A stretch of DNA of 21,573 nucleotides from an uncultured Oscillospiraceae bacterium (GTDB lineage: Bacteria > Bacillota > Clostridia > Oscillospirales > Acutalibacteraceae): contig UQVI01000010.1 in assembly GCA_900544515.1 (NCBI GenBank), positions 1 through 21,573 on the forward strand, given 5' to 3'. A program made the translations under genes and the position numbers. A model generated the notes under the pieces. That model did not search any database. It was not told where the DNA came from and saw nothing but the letters and a program-made list of their open reading frames with translations. This document shows positions 1 through 7,401 of the stretch, in pieces; the first letter of the stretch is position 1, and each line of letters starts with the position of its first letter.

Positions 1-45
1 GATTCGCCTTAGTCTCGTGGGCTCGGAGATGTGTATAAGAGACAG
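1..45 (+). other. Nextera sequencing adapter (P7/i7 side), not genomic
   Basis: Bases 1-3 (GAT) match the end of the Illumina P7 arm. Bases 4-11 (TCGCCTTA) match the N701 index as written in the primer. Bases 12-45 are the Nextera read-2 adapter, ending in the 19-base transposon mosaic end at 27-45. Genomic sequence starts at 46. The next 35 bases hold only the ribosome site of the first gene. Confidence 0.98.
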
Positions 46-80
46 ATATAATATATTTTTCTTATAAAGGTGTCAAGTCT

Positions 81-1457
81 ATGAAAAGAACACTTTCTTA
101 TATTTTAACGCTTGCGATTCTCATAATATCACTGTTTTGCGTGCCGTTTTCATCCAATGCAGCTACCTACGAGCCGGACAGAAAAATTTATGCTGAGGCA
201 TATATGCTTATAAATCTTGATGATGCTTCCTATCCGGTTGTGGCACAGAAAAATGCAGATGAAAAATTATATCCGGCATCTCTTACAAAGATAGTTACAA
301 CAATGGTTGTGCTCAATAATGTCAAGGATTTGCAGGCAAAGACAAAGATGAGTCAGGCTGCTTTTGATGCCACACTCGGCACAGGTGCGCAGGTGGCGGG
401 AATCAGTGTTGGTGATGAGCTTACAATTGACGAGCTGTTGTATCTCACAATGGTATATTCAGCCTGCGATGCCTGCCAGATTCTGGCGGAATATGTTTCA
501 GGTACATCAGCTGCCTTTGTGGATGCAATGAATAAATACGTCGAGTCTCTCGGCTGCAAGAATACACATTTTACGAATCCTGACGGACTTCATGACAGTA
601 ATCATTACACCACTGCACGTGATATGGCAACCATAACATTAGCTGCTCTTAAGAACAGTGATTTCGTTAAATATTCTACGACAACGGATATTAAGTACGG
701 AGATTTGAATTTAGGACATACAAATCTTATGCTTCATCAGGGATATTTAACATATTACTATGAATATGCACAGGGTATCAAGACAGGCTCAACTAAGGAA
801 GCCGGATACTGCGTTATAACAAAGGCATCCAAGGACGGATACAATTATCTGGCTGTTGTACTCAAATCACCGCAGCAGAAGATTAATGGTGAATCCTATG
901 AAACAAAATGCTCCTTTGTTGATGCAAAATCCTTGTTTGAATGGGCTTTTGACAGTCTTAAATATACGACTCTTGTAAGCAAGGATGAGGTAATCGGTGA
1001 GATTGCAGTTGAGGACGGTAAGGATGCTGACAGTGTTCAGCTGATTGCGAAAGCGGATACAAATGTTATTGTTCCGGCTGCACTTGATAAATCGGCCATT
1101 ATTATTGAGACGGTGGACAAGCCTGAGGTGCTTAAGGCTCCTGTTTTAAAAGGGCAGGACGTTTGCAAGGCCAATGTGATTTACGGCGATGAGGTGATAG
1201 CAACGATTGATTTAGTGGCGGCAGATAATATTGAGCTTTCCACATTTCTGAAAATCATTAATGCGGTTAAGGCTTTTCTCGGCACAACTGCCGTTAAGAT
1301 TGCCTGTGTGGCAATCGTTTTGTTTATCATCGTTTATGTATTTCTTGTTATAAGCAACAACAAGAAGAAAAAGAAAAGACGCCAGCAGAAAATGGAAAGG
1401 GCAGAAAGATATGATAATCCGCCTGATGATTTTCTTCCGCCGCCGCAAAGACGATGA
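81..1457 (+). CDS. D-alanyl-D-alanine carboxypeptidase, peptidase S11 family (DacF/PBP5-like)
   Basis: This is a penicillin-binding protein that trims the terminal D-Ala from peptidoglycan stem peptides on the outer face of the membrane. A signal peptide (about residues 1-27) precedes the S11 catalytic domain. The SxxK nucleophile motif is S67-L-T-K70 and KTG is at 234-236. The second catalytic motif, normally SxN, reads S127-A-C129, so Asn is replaced by Cys. A C-terminal beta-rich domain follows (about 295-385). A single membrane helix at about 403-425 and a Lys/Arg-rich, Pro-rich tail replace the amphipathic anchor of E. coli PBP5. AAAGGTG at 66-72 is the ribosome site for the ATG at 81. 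The promoter is lost to the window edge. The gene converges on cotJA-cotJB. In Bacillus, DacF is forespore-expressed, but nothing here proves that role. Confidence 0.93.
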   Translation: MKRTLSYILTLAILIISLFCVPFSSNAATYEPDRKIYAEAYMLINLDDASYPVVAQKNADEKLYPASLTKIVTTMVVLNNVKDLQAKTKMSQAAFDATLGTGAQVAGISVGDELTIDELLYLTMVYSACDACQILAEYVSGTSAAFVDAMNKYVESLGCKNTHFTNPDGLHDSNHYTTARDMATITLAALKNSDFVKYSTTTDIKYGDLNLGHTNLMLHQGYLTYYYEYAQGIKTGSTKEAGYCVITKASKDGYNYLAVVLKSPQQKINGESYETKCSFVDAKSLFEWAFDSLKYTTLVSKDEVIGEIAVEDGKDADSVQLIAKADTNVIVPAALDKSAIIIETVDKPEVLKAPVLKGQDVCKANVIYGDEVIATIDLVAADNIELSTFLKIINAVKAFLGTTAVKIACVAIVLFIIVYVFLVISNNKKKKKRRQQKMERAERYDNPPDDFLPPPQRR

Positions 1458-1481
1458 ATAATATATTTTATCGACAGTCAA

Positions 1482-1517
1482 AAGGGATATTCTGGCAAGA
1501 ATATCCCTTAAAATTTT
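1482..1517. terminator. Bidirectional rho-independent terminator between the carboxypeptidase and cotJB
   Basis: A 12-bp perfect stem has arms at 1482-1493 and 1498-1509 with a GGCA loop. It is followed on the plus strand by AAAA and a run of seven T. On the minus strand the stem is followed by TTTT, so it may also stop cotJAB transcripts, which converge here. Confidence 0.85.
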
Positions 1518-1518
1518 T

Positions 1519-1764
1519 TTAACAGTTAGCTGCATTGTCCCATGGCCATGGGTCTTTGAGCCATTCGTCCGAATTATAACCGTTCAGTGTTAATGGGCCG
1601 AATTGTTTTTCATATTCTTCCTTTGCAGCCTCATACTTTTTCCTGTAAGTGTTGAAAAGCTGAATTGCGTCTGCATCGTCGGGATGTGTATCAAGGAAGA
1701 GTCTGAATTCCAGCATTGAGAATCCAAGTGAGCTTACTCGTCTTAAAAGTTTTGTTTTGTTCAT
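1519..1764 (-). CDS. cotJB: Spore coat protein CotJB
   Basis: This 81-residue protein has the CotJB family pattern: a short helical N-terminus, the LDTHPDD motif at about residues 24-30, a Lys/Glu-rich helix with many Tyr, then YEKQFGPLTL and a Trp/Pro-rich end (DPWPWD). In Bacillus, CotJA, CotJB and CotJC form a coat-associated complex. The start ATG overlaps the cotJA stop codon by four bases (ATGA), so the two are translationally coupled. The usual third partner, cotJC (a manganese-catalase-like protein), does not follow: the gene ends against a terminator and the opposing carboxypeptidase. The family assignment is strong; the coat role is inferred from Bacillus. Confidence 0.9.
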   Translation of the reverse strand: MNKTKLLRRVSSLGFSMLEFRLFLDTHPDDADAIQLFNTYRKKYEAAKEEYEKQFGPLTLNGYNSDEWLKDPWPWDNAANC

Positions 1765-1970
1765 ACCTGTTTTACCATCCTTCCCATAAATGGTTTGTTC
1801 AGAGCAGGGAATATTGTTCCGTTGTCAAGTCCCTTATCATTATCATATGTTACTATCTCAAGCTGTAAAGGAACATATGCCATAGTTACTGACGCATCTT
1901 CAGGCAGAGCAGGGCGCCGATCCTTTTTCAGGAAGCTTGGTTTAAAAAGATCAACATAATTATTTTCCAT
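1761..1970 (-). CDS. cotJA: Spore coat-associated protein CotJA
   Basis: This 69-residue protein contains the family hallmark: a MAYVPLQ segment (residues 30-36), then a GTIFPALNKPF segment (about 52-62) near the C-terminus. It is the first gene of a cotJA-cotJB pair and is needed in Bacillus for assembly of CotJ proteins into the coat. AAAGGAG at 1978-1984 (minus strand) lies 7 bases before the ATG. A candidate sporulation-type promoter is upstream. Presence of cotJ genes argues that the organism belongs to an endospore-forming lineage. Confidence 0.9.
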   Translation of the reverse strand: MENNYVDLFKPSFLKKDRRPALPEDASVTMAYVPLQLEIVTYDNDKGLDNGTIFPALNKPFMGRMVKQV

Positions 1971-2048
1971 AGTAATTCTCCTTTCTGATAGCAGTTAGGC
2001 AATAAAGAGAATCAAACCATTTAAGCCGGTGTTCGGATTTCTCTTATT

Positions 2049-2077
2049 TGGCTATGCTATTACTATTTCATAATATG
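2049..2077 (-). promoter_or_regulatory. Candidate σE-type (mother-cell) promoter for cotJAB
   Basis: On the minus strand, CATATT (2072-2077) and CATAGCCA (2049-2056) are 15 bases apart. They resemble the Bacillus σE elements (ATATT and CATA-x-x-x-T), and σE drives cotJ in Bacillus. The -10 match is only partial, so this is a weak motif call helped by context. Confidence 0.35.
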
Positions 2078-2127
2078 TGAAAAAGCACTATTGGTTTCAG
2101 ACTTTGACGAAAAACCAATGAAAAGAA

Positions 2128-2156
2128 TTTACATATAATGGTATAGGACATATAAA
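2128..2156 (+). promoter_or_regulatory. σA-type promoter of mazF
   Basis: TTTACA (2128-2133) and TATAAA (2151-2156) are separated by 17 bases, each one mismatch from consensus. The predicted leader is about 75 bases. Confidence 0.65.
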
Positions 2157-2235
2157 ATCTGGCAATGCTATTTTTGAAGAGGAATGTTATTATAACGTTC
2201 TTAAAAGATGCAAGAATTTTATGAAGGTGATTTAA

Positions 2236-2577
2236 TTGTCAATTAAACGAGGCGAAATTTACTATGCTGATTTAAGTCCCGTTGTCGGCTCGGAGCAGGG
2301 AGGTGTAAGACCTGTTCTGATTGTTCAGAACGATGTGGGAAATAAATTTTCACCCACAGTGATTGCCGCAGCGATAACCTCTCAAAGAGATAAGAATAAT
2401 CTGCCTACGCATATTGAGGTGGACGCAAGAAACTGCGGACTGGCAAAGGATAGTATCGTCCTGCTTGAGCAGGTGCGTACCATTGATAAGAGAAGGCTGA
2501 AGGAAAGAATGGGCAGTCTTGATACAGGCGATATGGGAAAGGTGAATCAGGCACTCAGTGTAAGTTTCGGTTTATAG
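2236..2577 (+). CDS. mazF: MazF/EndoA-family mRNA interferase toxin, no adjacent antitoxin
   Basis: This 113-residue protein is close to Bacillus subtilis EndoA (MazF), an endoribonuclease that cuts mRNA at short specific sites. The RGEIYYADLSPVVGSEQGG start, the GVRPVLIVQND strand and the VRTIDKRRL segment are diagnostic. The catalytic residues R25 and T48 are both present, so it looks active. The start is TTG at 2236, preceded by AAGGTGAT. An in-frame stop (TAA, 2233-2235) directly before it rules out a longer protein. In Bacillus the antitoxin NdoAI lies just upstream. Here the upstream 265 bases hold only promoters and no open frame of antitoxin size. The gene is flanked by its own promoter and terminator. 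Confidence 0.93.
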   Translation: MSIKRGEIYYADLSPVVGSEQGGVRPVLIVQNDVGNKFSPTVIAAAITSQRDKNNLPTHIEVDARNCGLAKDSIVLLEQVRTIDKRRLKERMGSLDTGDMGKVNQALSVSFGL

Positions 2578-2626
2578 TTTTAGGCTTGTTTGGATTTATT
2601 TCGAATGCTGCCAACTTATTTTAGAA

Positions 2627-2690
2627 AAAACAATCACAGACTATCTTGGTGCATAAAAGGTAGTTTTGGGATTGTTTTATTTTTTTTTAT
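2627..2690 (+). terminator. Rho-independent terminator after mazF
   Basis: AAAACAATC (2627-2635) pairs with GATTGTTTT (2670-2678). An inner ACTATC/GGTAGT helix extends the hairpin. A T-rich tract with nine consecutive T follows. Confidence 0.8.
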
Positions 2691-2734
2691 ATGATAATAT
2701 AAATACATAAAAATTTTACAGGAGAACATATATT

Positions 2735-3244
2735 ATGAATAAAATTGCAAAGTTTGAAAAGGTTTCCTTTGAACAGTTTGAAAAGGACTGGTTAAAAAAT
2801 TTTCCTGATACAGTCGATGTAAAGGCAGTGTATGACAGTATAAAGCTTCCTAAAAGAGCAACAACAGGCTCAGCCGGCTATGATTTTTATGCACCTGCTG
2901 AGGTCACATTTGAAAAAGGTGATTCAACTCTTGTACCTACAGGAATACGCTCTAAGATTGAGGAAGGCTGGGTGCTTTCGATTTATCCGCGTTCAGGCTT
3001 AGGCTTTAAGCACAGATGCCAGCTTGATAATACTGTTGGTATCATTGACTCGGATTATTACAATTCCTCAAATGAAGGACATATTATGATTAAAATAAGC
3101 TGTGATGCACACGATGAGGGTCACAAGGCTGTTGTTGCAGCAGGTGACGGCTTTGCACAGGGTATATTCACACAGTTCGGAATTACTGTAGATGATGATA
3201 CCGACGGAGTAAGAGACGGTGGATTCGGCTCAACTACAAAATAA
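2735..3244 (+). CDS. dut: dUTP diphosphatase (trimeric dUTPase)
   Basis: Hydrolyses dUTP to dUMP and pyrophosphate, keeping uracil out of DNA and feeding dTMP synthesis. All five motifs of the homotrimeric family are visible: GSAGYDFYA (about 46-54), PRSG (about 86-89), NTVGIIDSDYYN (about 99-110), GFAQGIF (motif IV) and RDGGFGSTTK at the C-terminus (motif V, with TK where the family usually ends in G). An N-terminal extension of about 40 residues is a form I recall from Clostridia. AGGAGA precedes the ATG. A weak promoter candidate (TTGGGA 2666-2671, TATGAT 2690-2695) overlaps the mazF terminator. The stop codon is one base before the ATG of the transporter gene, so the two are probably co-translated. 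Confidence 0.95.
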   Translation: MNKIAKFEKVSFEQFEKDWLKNFPDTVDVKAVYDSIKLPKRATTGSAGYDFYAPAEVTFEKGDSTLVPTGIRSKIEEGWVLSIYPRSGLGFKHRCQLDNTVGIIDSDYYNSSNEGHIMIKISCDAHDEGHKAVVAAGDGFAQGIFTQFGITVDDDTDGVRDGGFGSTTK

Positions 3245-3245
3245 T

Positions 3246-4199
3246 ATGCAGGATAAATCTAATGCAGAAAAGCTGCTGAAAAAGCCGATGATTGTATGCC
3301 TAATTGCAATGATATGCTGTGCGCTTTGGGGCAGTGCGTTTCCGTTTATAAAAATCGGTTATGAGTTGTTTGAAATCGGTTCAGGTGATACGGTATCGCA
3401 AATACTTTTTGCAGGGATAAGATTCACAATTGCAGGAATTTTAGTGATTGCTTTCGGCAGTGTGCTGTCAAAGAAATTCCTTTTGCCTAAGAAAGAGAAT
3501 ATTCACCGTGTGTGTCTGCTGTCCCTGTTTCAGACCATTCTGCAATACCTGTTTTTCTATATTGGACTTGCTCATACAAGCGGCACAAAGGGTTCTGTAA
3601 TTAACAGCACAAGCACCTTTTTTGCGGTTATTGTATCCTGTCTTGTTATGAAGCAGGAAAGGTTGAATCTGCAGAAAATCTTAGGCTGTGTTATTGGCTT
3701 TGCAGGTGCAGTTATAATTAACCTGTCGGCAGGCTCTGCAGGCGGCATATCCTTTTTGGGCGAAGGCGTGATTCTTTTGTCATCACTTTCTTATGCAGTA
3801 TCCTCGTCACTTATAAAGCAGTTTTCAGAAAAGGAAAATACCGTCACCTTAAGCGGATATCAGTTTGTGCTCGGCGGTATCGTGATGATGCTTTGCTCAT
3901 TTGTATTCGGTGGAAGAATTACACAGGAAAGTACAAAGGGAATTGCACTTTTACTGTATCTTGGATTTTTATCAGCGACAGCATACACCCTGTGGGGAAT
4001 ACTGCTTAAATATAACGATGTATCAAGAGTTGCCGTGTTCGGATTTATGACACCGGTATTCGGCTGCATTTTCTCAGCCCTGTTTCTGGGTGAAAGTCTT
4101 GTGAATTCAGCAGGTAAAACAATTACCGCACTCGTTCTTGTATCAGTCGGCATAATCATTGTAAATATGAATAGTAAAAAGAAAGGCAATAAAATTTGA
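3246..4199 (+). CDS. EamA/DMT-superfamily membrane transporter
   Basis: This 317-residue protein is almost wholly hydrophobic, with about ten membrane segments arranged as two EamA repeats. The first begins with ALWGSAFPFIKIG, and the second ends with a FLGESL segment before the last helix. Lys-rich cytoplasmic tails occur at both ends. Members export or import metabolites such as amino acids or nucleotide sugars; the substrate cannot be read from sequence. A GTG at 3219 would give nine more residues overlapping dut. I prefer ATG 3246, one base after the dut stop. No strong ribosome site is visible, so translation is probably coupled to dut. The stop is one base before the GH51 start, which suggests one transcript with the arabinofuranosidase and perhaps a related substrate (inference). 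Confidence 0.88.
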   Translation: MQDKSNAEKLLKKPMIVCLIAMICCALWGSAFPFIKIGYELFEIGSGDTVSQILFAGIRFTIAGILVIAFGSVLSKKFLLPKKENIHRVCLLSLFQTILQYLFFYIGLAHTSGTKGSVINSTSTFFAVIVSCLVMKQERLNLQKILGCVIGFAGAVIINLSAGSAGGISFLGEGVILLSSLSYAVSSSLIKQFSEKENTVTLSGYQFVLGGIVMMLCSFVFGGRITQESTKGIALLLYLGFLSATAYTLWGILLKYNDVSRVAVFGFMTPVFGCIFSALFLGESLVNSAGKTITALVLVSVGIIIVNMNSKKKGNKI

Positions 4200-4200
4200 T

Positions 4201-5697
4201 ATGAAAGCAAAAATGACACTTGCTAAAGAATTTAAAATCGGAGAAATTGATAAAAGAATTTACGGCTCTTTCATTGAACATCTCGGACGTGCGGTTTACG
4301 GAGGAATATACGAGCCTGACCATAAAACTGCCGATGAGGACGGTTTCAGAACAGACGTAATTGAGCTTGTTAAAGAGCTGAATGTTCCGGTAGTCCGTTA
4401 TCCCGGAGGTAATTTTGTTTCAGGCTATAACTGGGAGGACGGCGTAGGTCCTGTTGAGAGCAGACCGAAGCGGCTTGATCTTGCTTGGGGTACAACTGAG
4501 CCTAATTATTTCGGTACAAACGAGTTTATGAAATGGTGCAAAAAGGCAAACACAGAGTGTATGATGGCGGTAAATCTCGGTACTCGAGGACCTGAGGAAG
4601 CCAGAAACCTTGTTGAATACACGAATCATAAGGGTAACTCCGCCTGGTCGGATTTAAGAAAGACACACGGCTACGAGGATGCCTGGAATATTAAGCTGTG
4701 GTGTCTCGGTAATGAGATGGACGGTGCGTGGCAGATGGGCGCAAAAACTGCTGAGGAATACGGCAGAGTGGCACTTGAAGCATCAAAGATGATGAAATGG
4801 ACGGATAATACCATTGAGACCGTCCTTTGCGGTTCATCAAGCCGTAATGCAAAAACCTTCGGCGAGTGGGAGGCTACTTCGCTTGATATTGCTTATGACA
4901 GTGTGGACTATGTATCGCTGCATCAGTATTACGGTAATCACGACGGAGATACGGAATCATTTCTGGCACAGACTCTTGAGCTGGAGGAATTCATACACAC
5001 TGTACTTTGTGTTTGTGATTATATCAAAGCGAAAAAACGTTCAAATAAAACGATGAATCTTTCCTTTGATGAATGGAATGTCTGGTATCATTCAGATAAT
5101 GCACCGTATGAACGCTGGTCAATGGCACCGCCGAGACTTGAGGATATCTATAATTTTGAAGATGCTCTTGTGGTTGGTTCAATGCTTATAACGCTTCTTC
5201 GTCATTGTGACAGAATCAAGATTGCCTGCCTTGCTCAACTTGTTAATGTTATCGCCCCTATTTTTACACAGACAGGCGGTGGAATATTCAAGCAGACTAT
5301 TTTCTATCCATTTGAACATCTCAGCAATTTTGGACGCGGTGTGGCACTTAATCCAATTTTGACTTGCCCTAAGCACGATACAAAAAGATTTACAGATGTT
5401 CCATATTTGGATGCTATTGCAACCTACGACGAGGAAAACGAAAGTATGACTGTTTTCTGTGTAAATAAGTCTTTGGATGACAGTGCTGTGCTTGATATTA
5501 ATTTTATGGATTTTGACGGGTATAAGCCTGTGGAGTTTATTTCAATGGACGGCTACAATAAAAAGGATACGAATTCTATTGAAAATCCGTTTGTAAAGCC
5601 ACATAATAATCCTCTTCCCGAAATGGACGGCAATGTTCTCATAGCTCAGCTTAAGCCATTCAGCTGGAATGTTATCAGACTTGAAAAGGTTAAATAA
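4201..5697 (+). CDS. abfA: Intracellular alpha-L-arabinofuranosidase, glycoside hydrolase family 51
   Basis: Removes terminal alpha-L-arabinofuranosyl groups from arabinan, arabinoxylan or their oligosaccharides with retention. The (β/α)8 barrel carries RYPGGNFVSGYNWEDGVGP (residues 66-84). The acid/base Glu is E172 in CLGNEMDG, and the nucleophile is E291 in LSFDEWNVWYH, matching E175 and E294 of the Geobacillus enzyme in position and context. The C-terminal part (about 380-498) is the usual jelly-roll beta domain. At 498 residues it has full family length. There is no signal peptide, so it acts in the cytoplasm on imported oligosaccharides. It lies one base after the EamA transporter gene and is last in the cluster, before a strong hairpin. 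Confidence 0.95.
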   Translation: MKAKMTLAKEFKIGEIDKRIYGSFIEHLGRAVYGGIYEPDHKTADEDGFRTDVIELVKELNVPVVRYPGGNFVSGYNWEDGVGPVESRPKRLDLAWGTTEPNYFGTNEFMKWCKKANTECMMAVNLGTRGPEEARNLVEYTNHKGNSAWSDLRKTHGYEDAWNIKLWCLGNEMDGAWQMGAKTAEEYGRVALEASKMMKWTDNTIETVLCGSSSRNAKTFGEWEATSLDIAYDSVDYVSLHQYYGNHDGDTESFLAQTLELEEFIHTVLCVCDYIKAKKRSNKTMNLSFDEWNVWYHSDNAPYERWSMAPPRLEDIYNFEDALVVGSMLITLLRHCDRIKIACLAQLVNVIAPIFTQTGGGIFKQTIFYPFEHLSNFGRGVALNPILTCPKHDTKRFTDVPYLDAIATYDEENESMTVFCVNKSLDDSAVLDINFMDFDGYKPVEFISMDGYNKKDTNSIENPFVKPHNNPLPEMDGNVLIAQLKPFSWNVIRLEKVK

Positions 5698-5707
5698 ATA
5701 ACATATC

Positions 5708-5736
5708 TTTACATTATTGCTTTAATATGTTAAAAT
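5708..5736 (+). promoter_or_regulatory. σA-type promoter of putP
   Basis: TTTACA (5708-5713) and TAAAAT (5731-5736) are 17 bases apart, each one mismatch from consensus. The predicted start near 5742 falls inside the left arm of the following hairpin. Confidence 0.6.
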
Positions 5737-5780
5737 AAGACATCGTATTTTTGAATAAATATACGGTGTCTTTTATTTTT
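5737..5780 (+). terminator. Rho-independent terminator of the dut-transporter-abfA cluster
   Basis: A 12-bp stem (arms 5737-5748 and 5761-5772, one G·U pair) has a 12-base loop and is followed by TTATTTTTAT. Transcripts starting at the putP promoter would lack part of the left arm and so should escape it. Confidence 0.8.
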
Positions 5781-5802
5781 ATGAATGATAGGAGGTTTTT
5801 GA

Positions 5803-7329
5803 ATGACAACTGCACAAATTTGTATAATGATTGTTATGGTTGTATATCTTGCAATGATGGTAATTATCGGTGCGTTATATTCAAAAAGAACGAACAATGT
5901 CGGTGAGTTTTATCTTGGCGGAAGAAAGCTTGGACCTATTGTAACTGCCATGAGTGCAGAGGCTTCGGATATGAGTTCATGGCTTTTAATGGGATTGCCC
6001 GGTGTAGCCTATGTAACAGGTATTTGTGATGCGGGATGGACTGCGATCGGTCTTGGTGTAGGTACATATTTCAACTGGCTGATAGTTGCAAAACGACTTC
6101 GTAATTACTCTGCTAATATAGGTGCAATTACGATTCCTGACTTTTTCTCATCAAGATATAAGGAAAAGAAAAATATATTAATGGCAATTGCAGCAATTAT
6201 TATTGTTATATTCTTTGTTCCTTATACCGCATCAGGCTTTGCTGCCTGCGGTAAGCTTTTTGGTACCCTTTTCGGTGTTGATTATCATATTGCTATGATT
6301 GTATCGGCTATTATTATTGTTGGTTACACATCGCTGGGCGGATTCAACGCTGCATCCACAACAGACCTTATCCAGTCTATTGTTATGACTATAGCGTTGG
6401 TTATTGTGCTTGCTTTTGGTATAACACAGGCAGGCGGTTGGGATGCTGTTATGGCAAATGCGCAGTCACTTAAGGGTTATCTTTCAATGTTTGACCTTCA
6501 TGATGTTGCAACAGGCGGTTCAAACTCTTATGGTCCATTGAAAATATTGTCAACAATGGCTTGGGGACTTGGATATTTCGGTATGCCGCATATTCTTCTC
6601 AGATTTATGGCTATTGAAAATCCTGACAAGATTAAGCTTTCTCGCAGAGTTGCTACGATTTGGGTAGTTATTTCAATGAGTATTGGTATCCTTATCGGTG
6701 TTATAGGTCTTGGTATGGTTGCCAATAATGCCCTTGCTCCGCTTGAGGATTCTGAAACAATTGTTATTCAAATAGCAAATCTTCTTTCACAGAATGGTAT
6801 CGGACTTGCACTTGTAGCAGGTGTTATTATTTCAGGTATTCTTGCTTGTACTATGTCTACTTCAGACAGCCAGCTCCTTGCTGCATCTTCATCCGTATCA
6901 GAGAATATTCTCGGTGGTCTTTTCAAACTCAATCTTTCCGAAAAGACAAAGATGATTGTTGCAAGAGCAGTGCTTATTGTCATTGCAGTTATCGGTGTTG
7001 TTATCGCTTGGGATTCCAATTCATCCGTATTCGGTATTGTATCCTTTGCTTGGGCAGGTTTCGGTGCTGCTTTTGGACCTGTTATGCTGCTTGCTCTTTT
7101 CTGGAAGCGTTCAAACAAATACGGTGCAATTGCAGGTATGATTGCCGGCGGTGCAATGGTATTTATCTGGAAGTATGTTATTGCAGGTCTTGCAGAGGTG
7201 CTCAACGTTTATGAGCTGCTTCCTGCGTTTATTACAGGTCTTGCAGTTAATGTGATTGTATCTCTTGTTACTCCTAAGCCGGAGCAGGAAATACTGGACG
7301 AGTTTGATACTGCAAAAACAACAAAGTAA
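5803..7329 (+). CDS. putP: Sodium/proline symporter, SSS family (PutP)
   Basis: Takes up proline with Na+ across the cytoplasmic membrane. The 508-residue protein has about 13 membrane segments. The sodium-site motif SDMSSWLLMGLPG (D56, M57, S58) matches D55 and S57 of E. coli PutP. YTSLGGFNAASTTDLIQ, WGLGYFGMPHILLRFMAI, the MSTSDSQLL motif (S340/T341 equivalents) and SFAWAGFGAAFGPV are all in order and PutP-like rather than sugar-SSS-like. AGGAGG at 5790-5795 lies 7 bases before the ATG, an optimal site. It is a single-gene unit between its own promoter and a strong terminator. Although next to an arabinofuranosidase gene, the sequence argues for proline rather than arabinose. Confidence 0.93.
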   Translation: MTTAQICIMIVMVVYLAMMVIIGALYSKRTNNVGEFYLGGRKLGPIVTAMSAEASDMSSWLLMGLPGVAYVTGICDAGWTAIGLGVGTYFNWLIVAKRLRNYSANIGAITIPDFFSSRYKEKKNILMAIAAIIIVIFFVPYTASGFAACGKLFGTLFGVDYHIAMIVSAIIIVGYTSLGGFNAASTTDLIQSIVMTIALVIVLAFGITQAGGWDAVMANAQSLKGYLSMFDLHDVATGGSNSYGPLKILSTMAWGLGYFGMPHILLRFMAIENPDKIKLSRRVATIWVVISMSIGILIGVIGLGMVANNALAPLEDSETIVIQIANLLSQNGIGLALVAGVIISGILACTMSTSDSQLLAASSSVSENILGGLFKLNLSEKTKMIVARAVLIVIAVIGVVIAWDSNSSVFGIVSFAWAGFGAAFGPVMLLALFWKRSNKYGAIAGMIAGGAMVFIWKYVIAGLAEVLNVYELLPAFITGLAVNVIVSLVTPKPEQEILDEFDTAKTTK

Positions 7330-7348
7330 TTTTAATATTAATAAAAGT

Positions 7349-7390
7349 AAAACAGGATTATCGGTTTATCCGATAATCCTGTTTTTGCTT
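7349..7390. terminator. Strong bidirectional terminator between putP and the LRR-FnIII gene
   Basis: A perfect 16-bp stem (7349-7364 with 7370-7385) has a TTTAT loop and A/T runs on both outer sides. It serves putP on the plus strand and the two-gene surface-protein operon on the minus strand. Confidence 0.92.
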
Positions 7391-7401
7391 CAGTATATAT
7401 T

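Noticed and set aside
3219..3245. GTG start for the EamA transporter overlapping dut
   Set aside because: It gives a polar N-terminal extension with no ribosome site advantage. ATG 3246, directly after the dut stop, fits better, though it is not proved.
5737..5780. Possible riboswitch or attenuator before putP
   Set aside because: A simple stem followed by T-rich sequence and placed at the putP start site is better explained as the upstream terminator.
6768..7205. 145-codon minus-strand frame inside putP
   Set aside because: Antisense shadow of conserved PutP membrane segments; no family match and no ribosome site.
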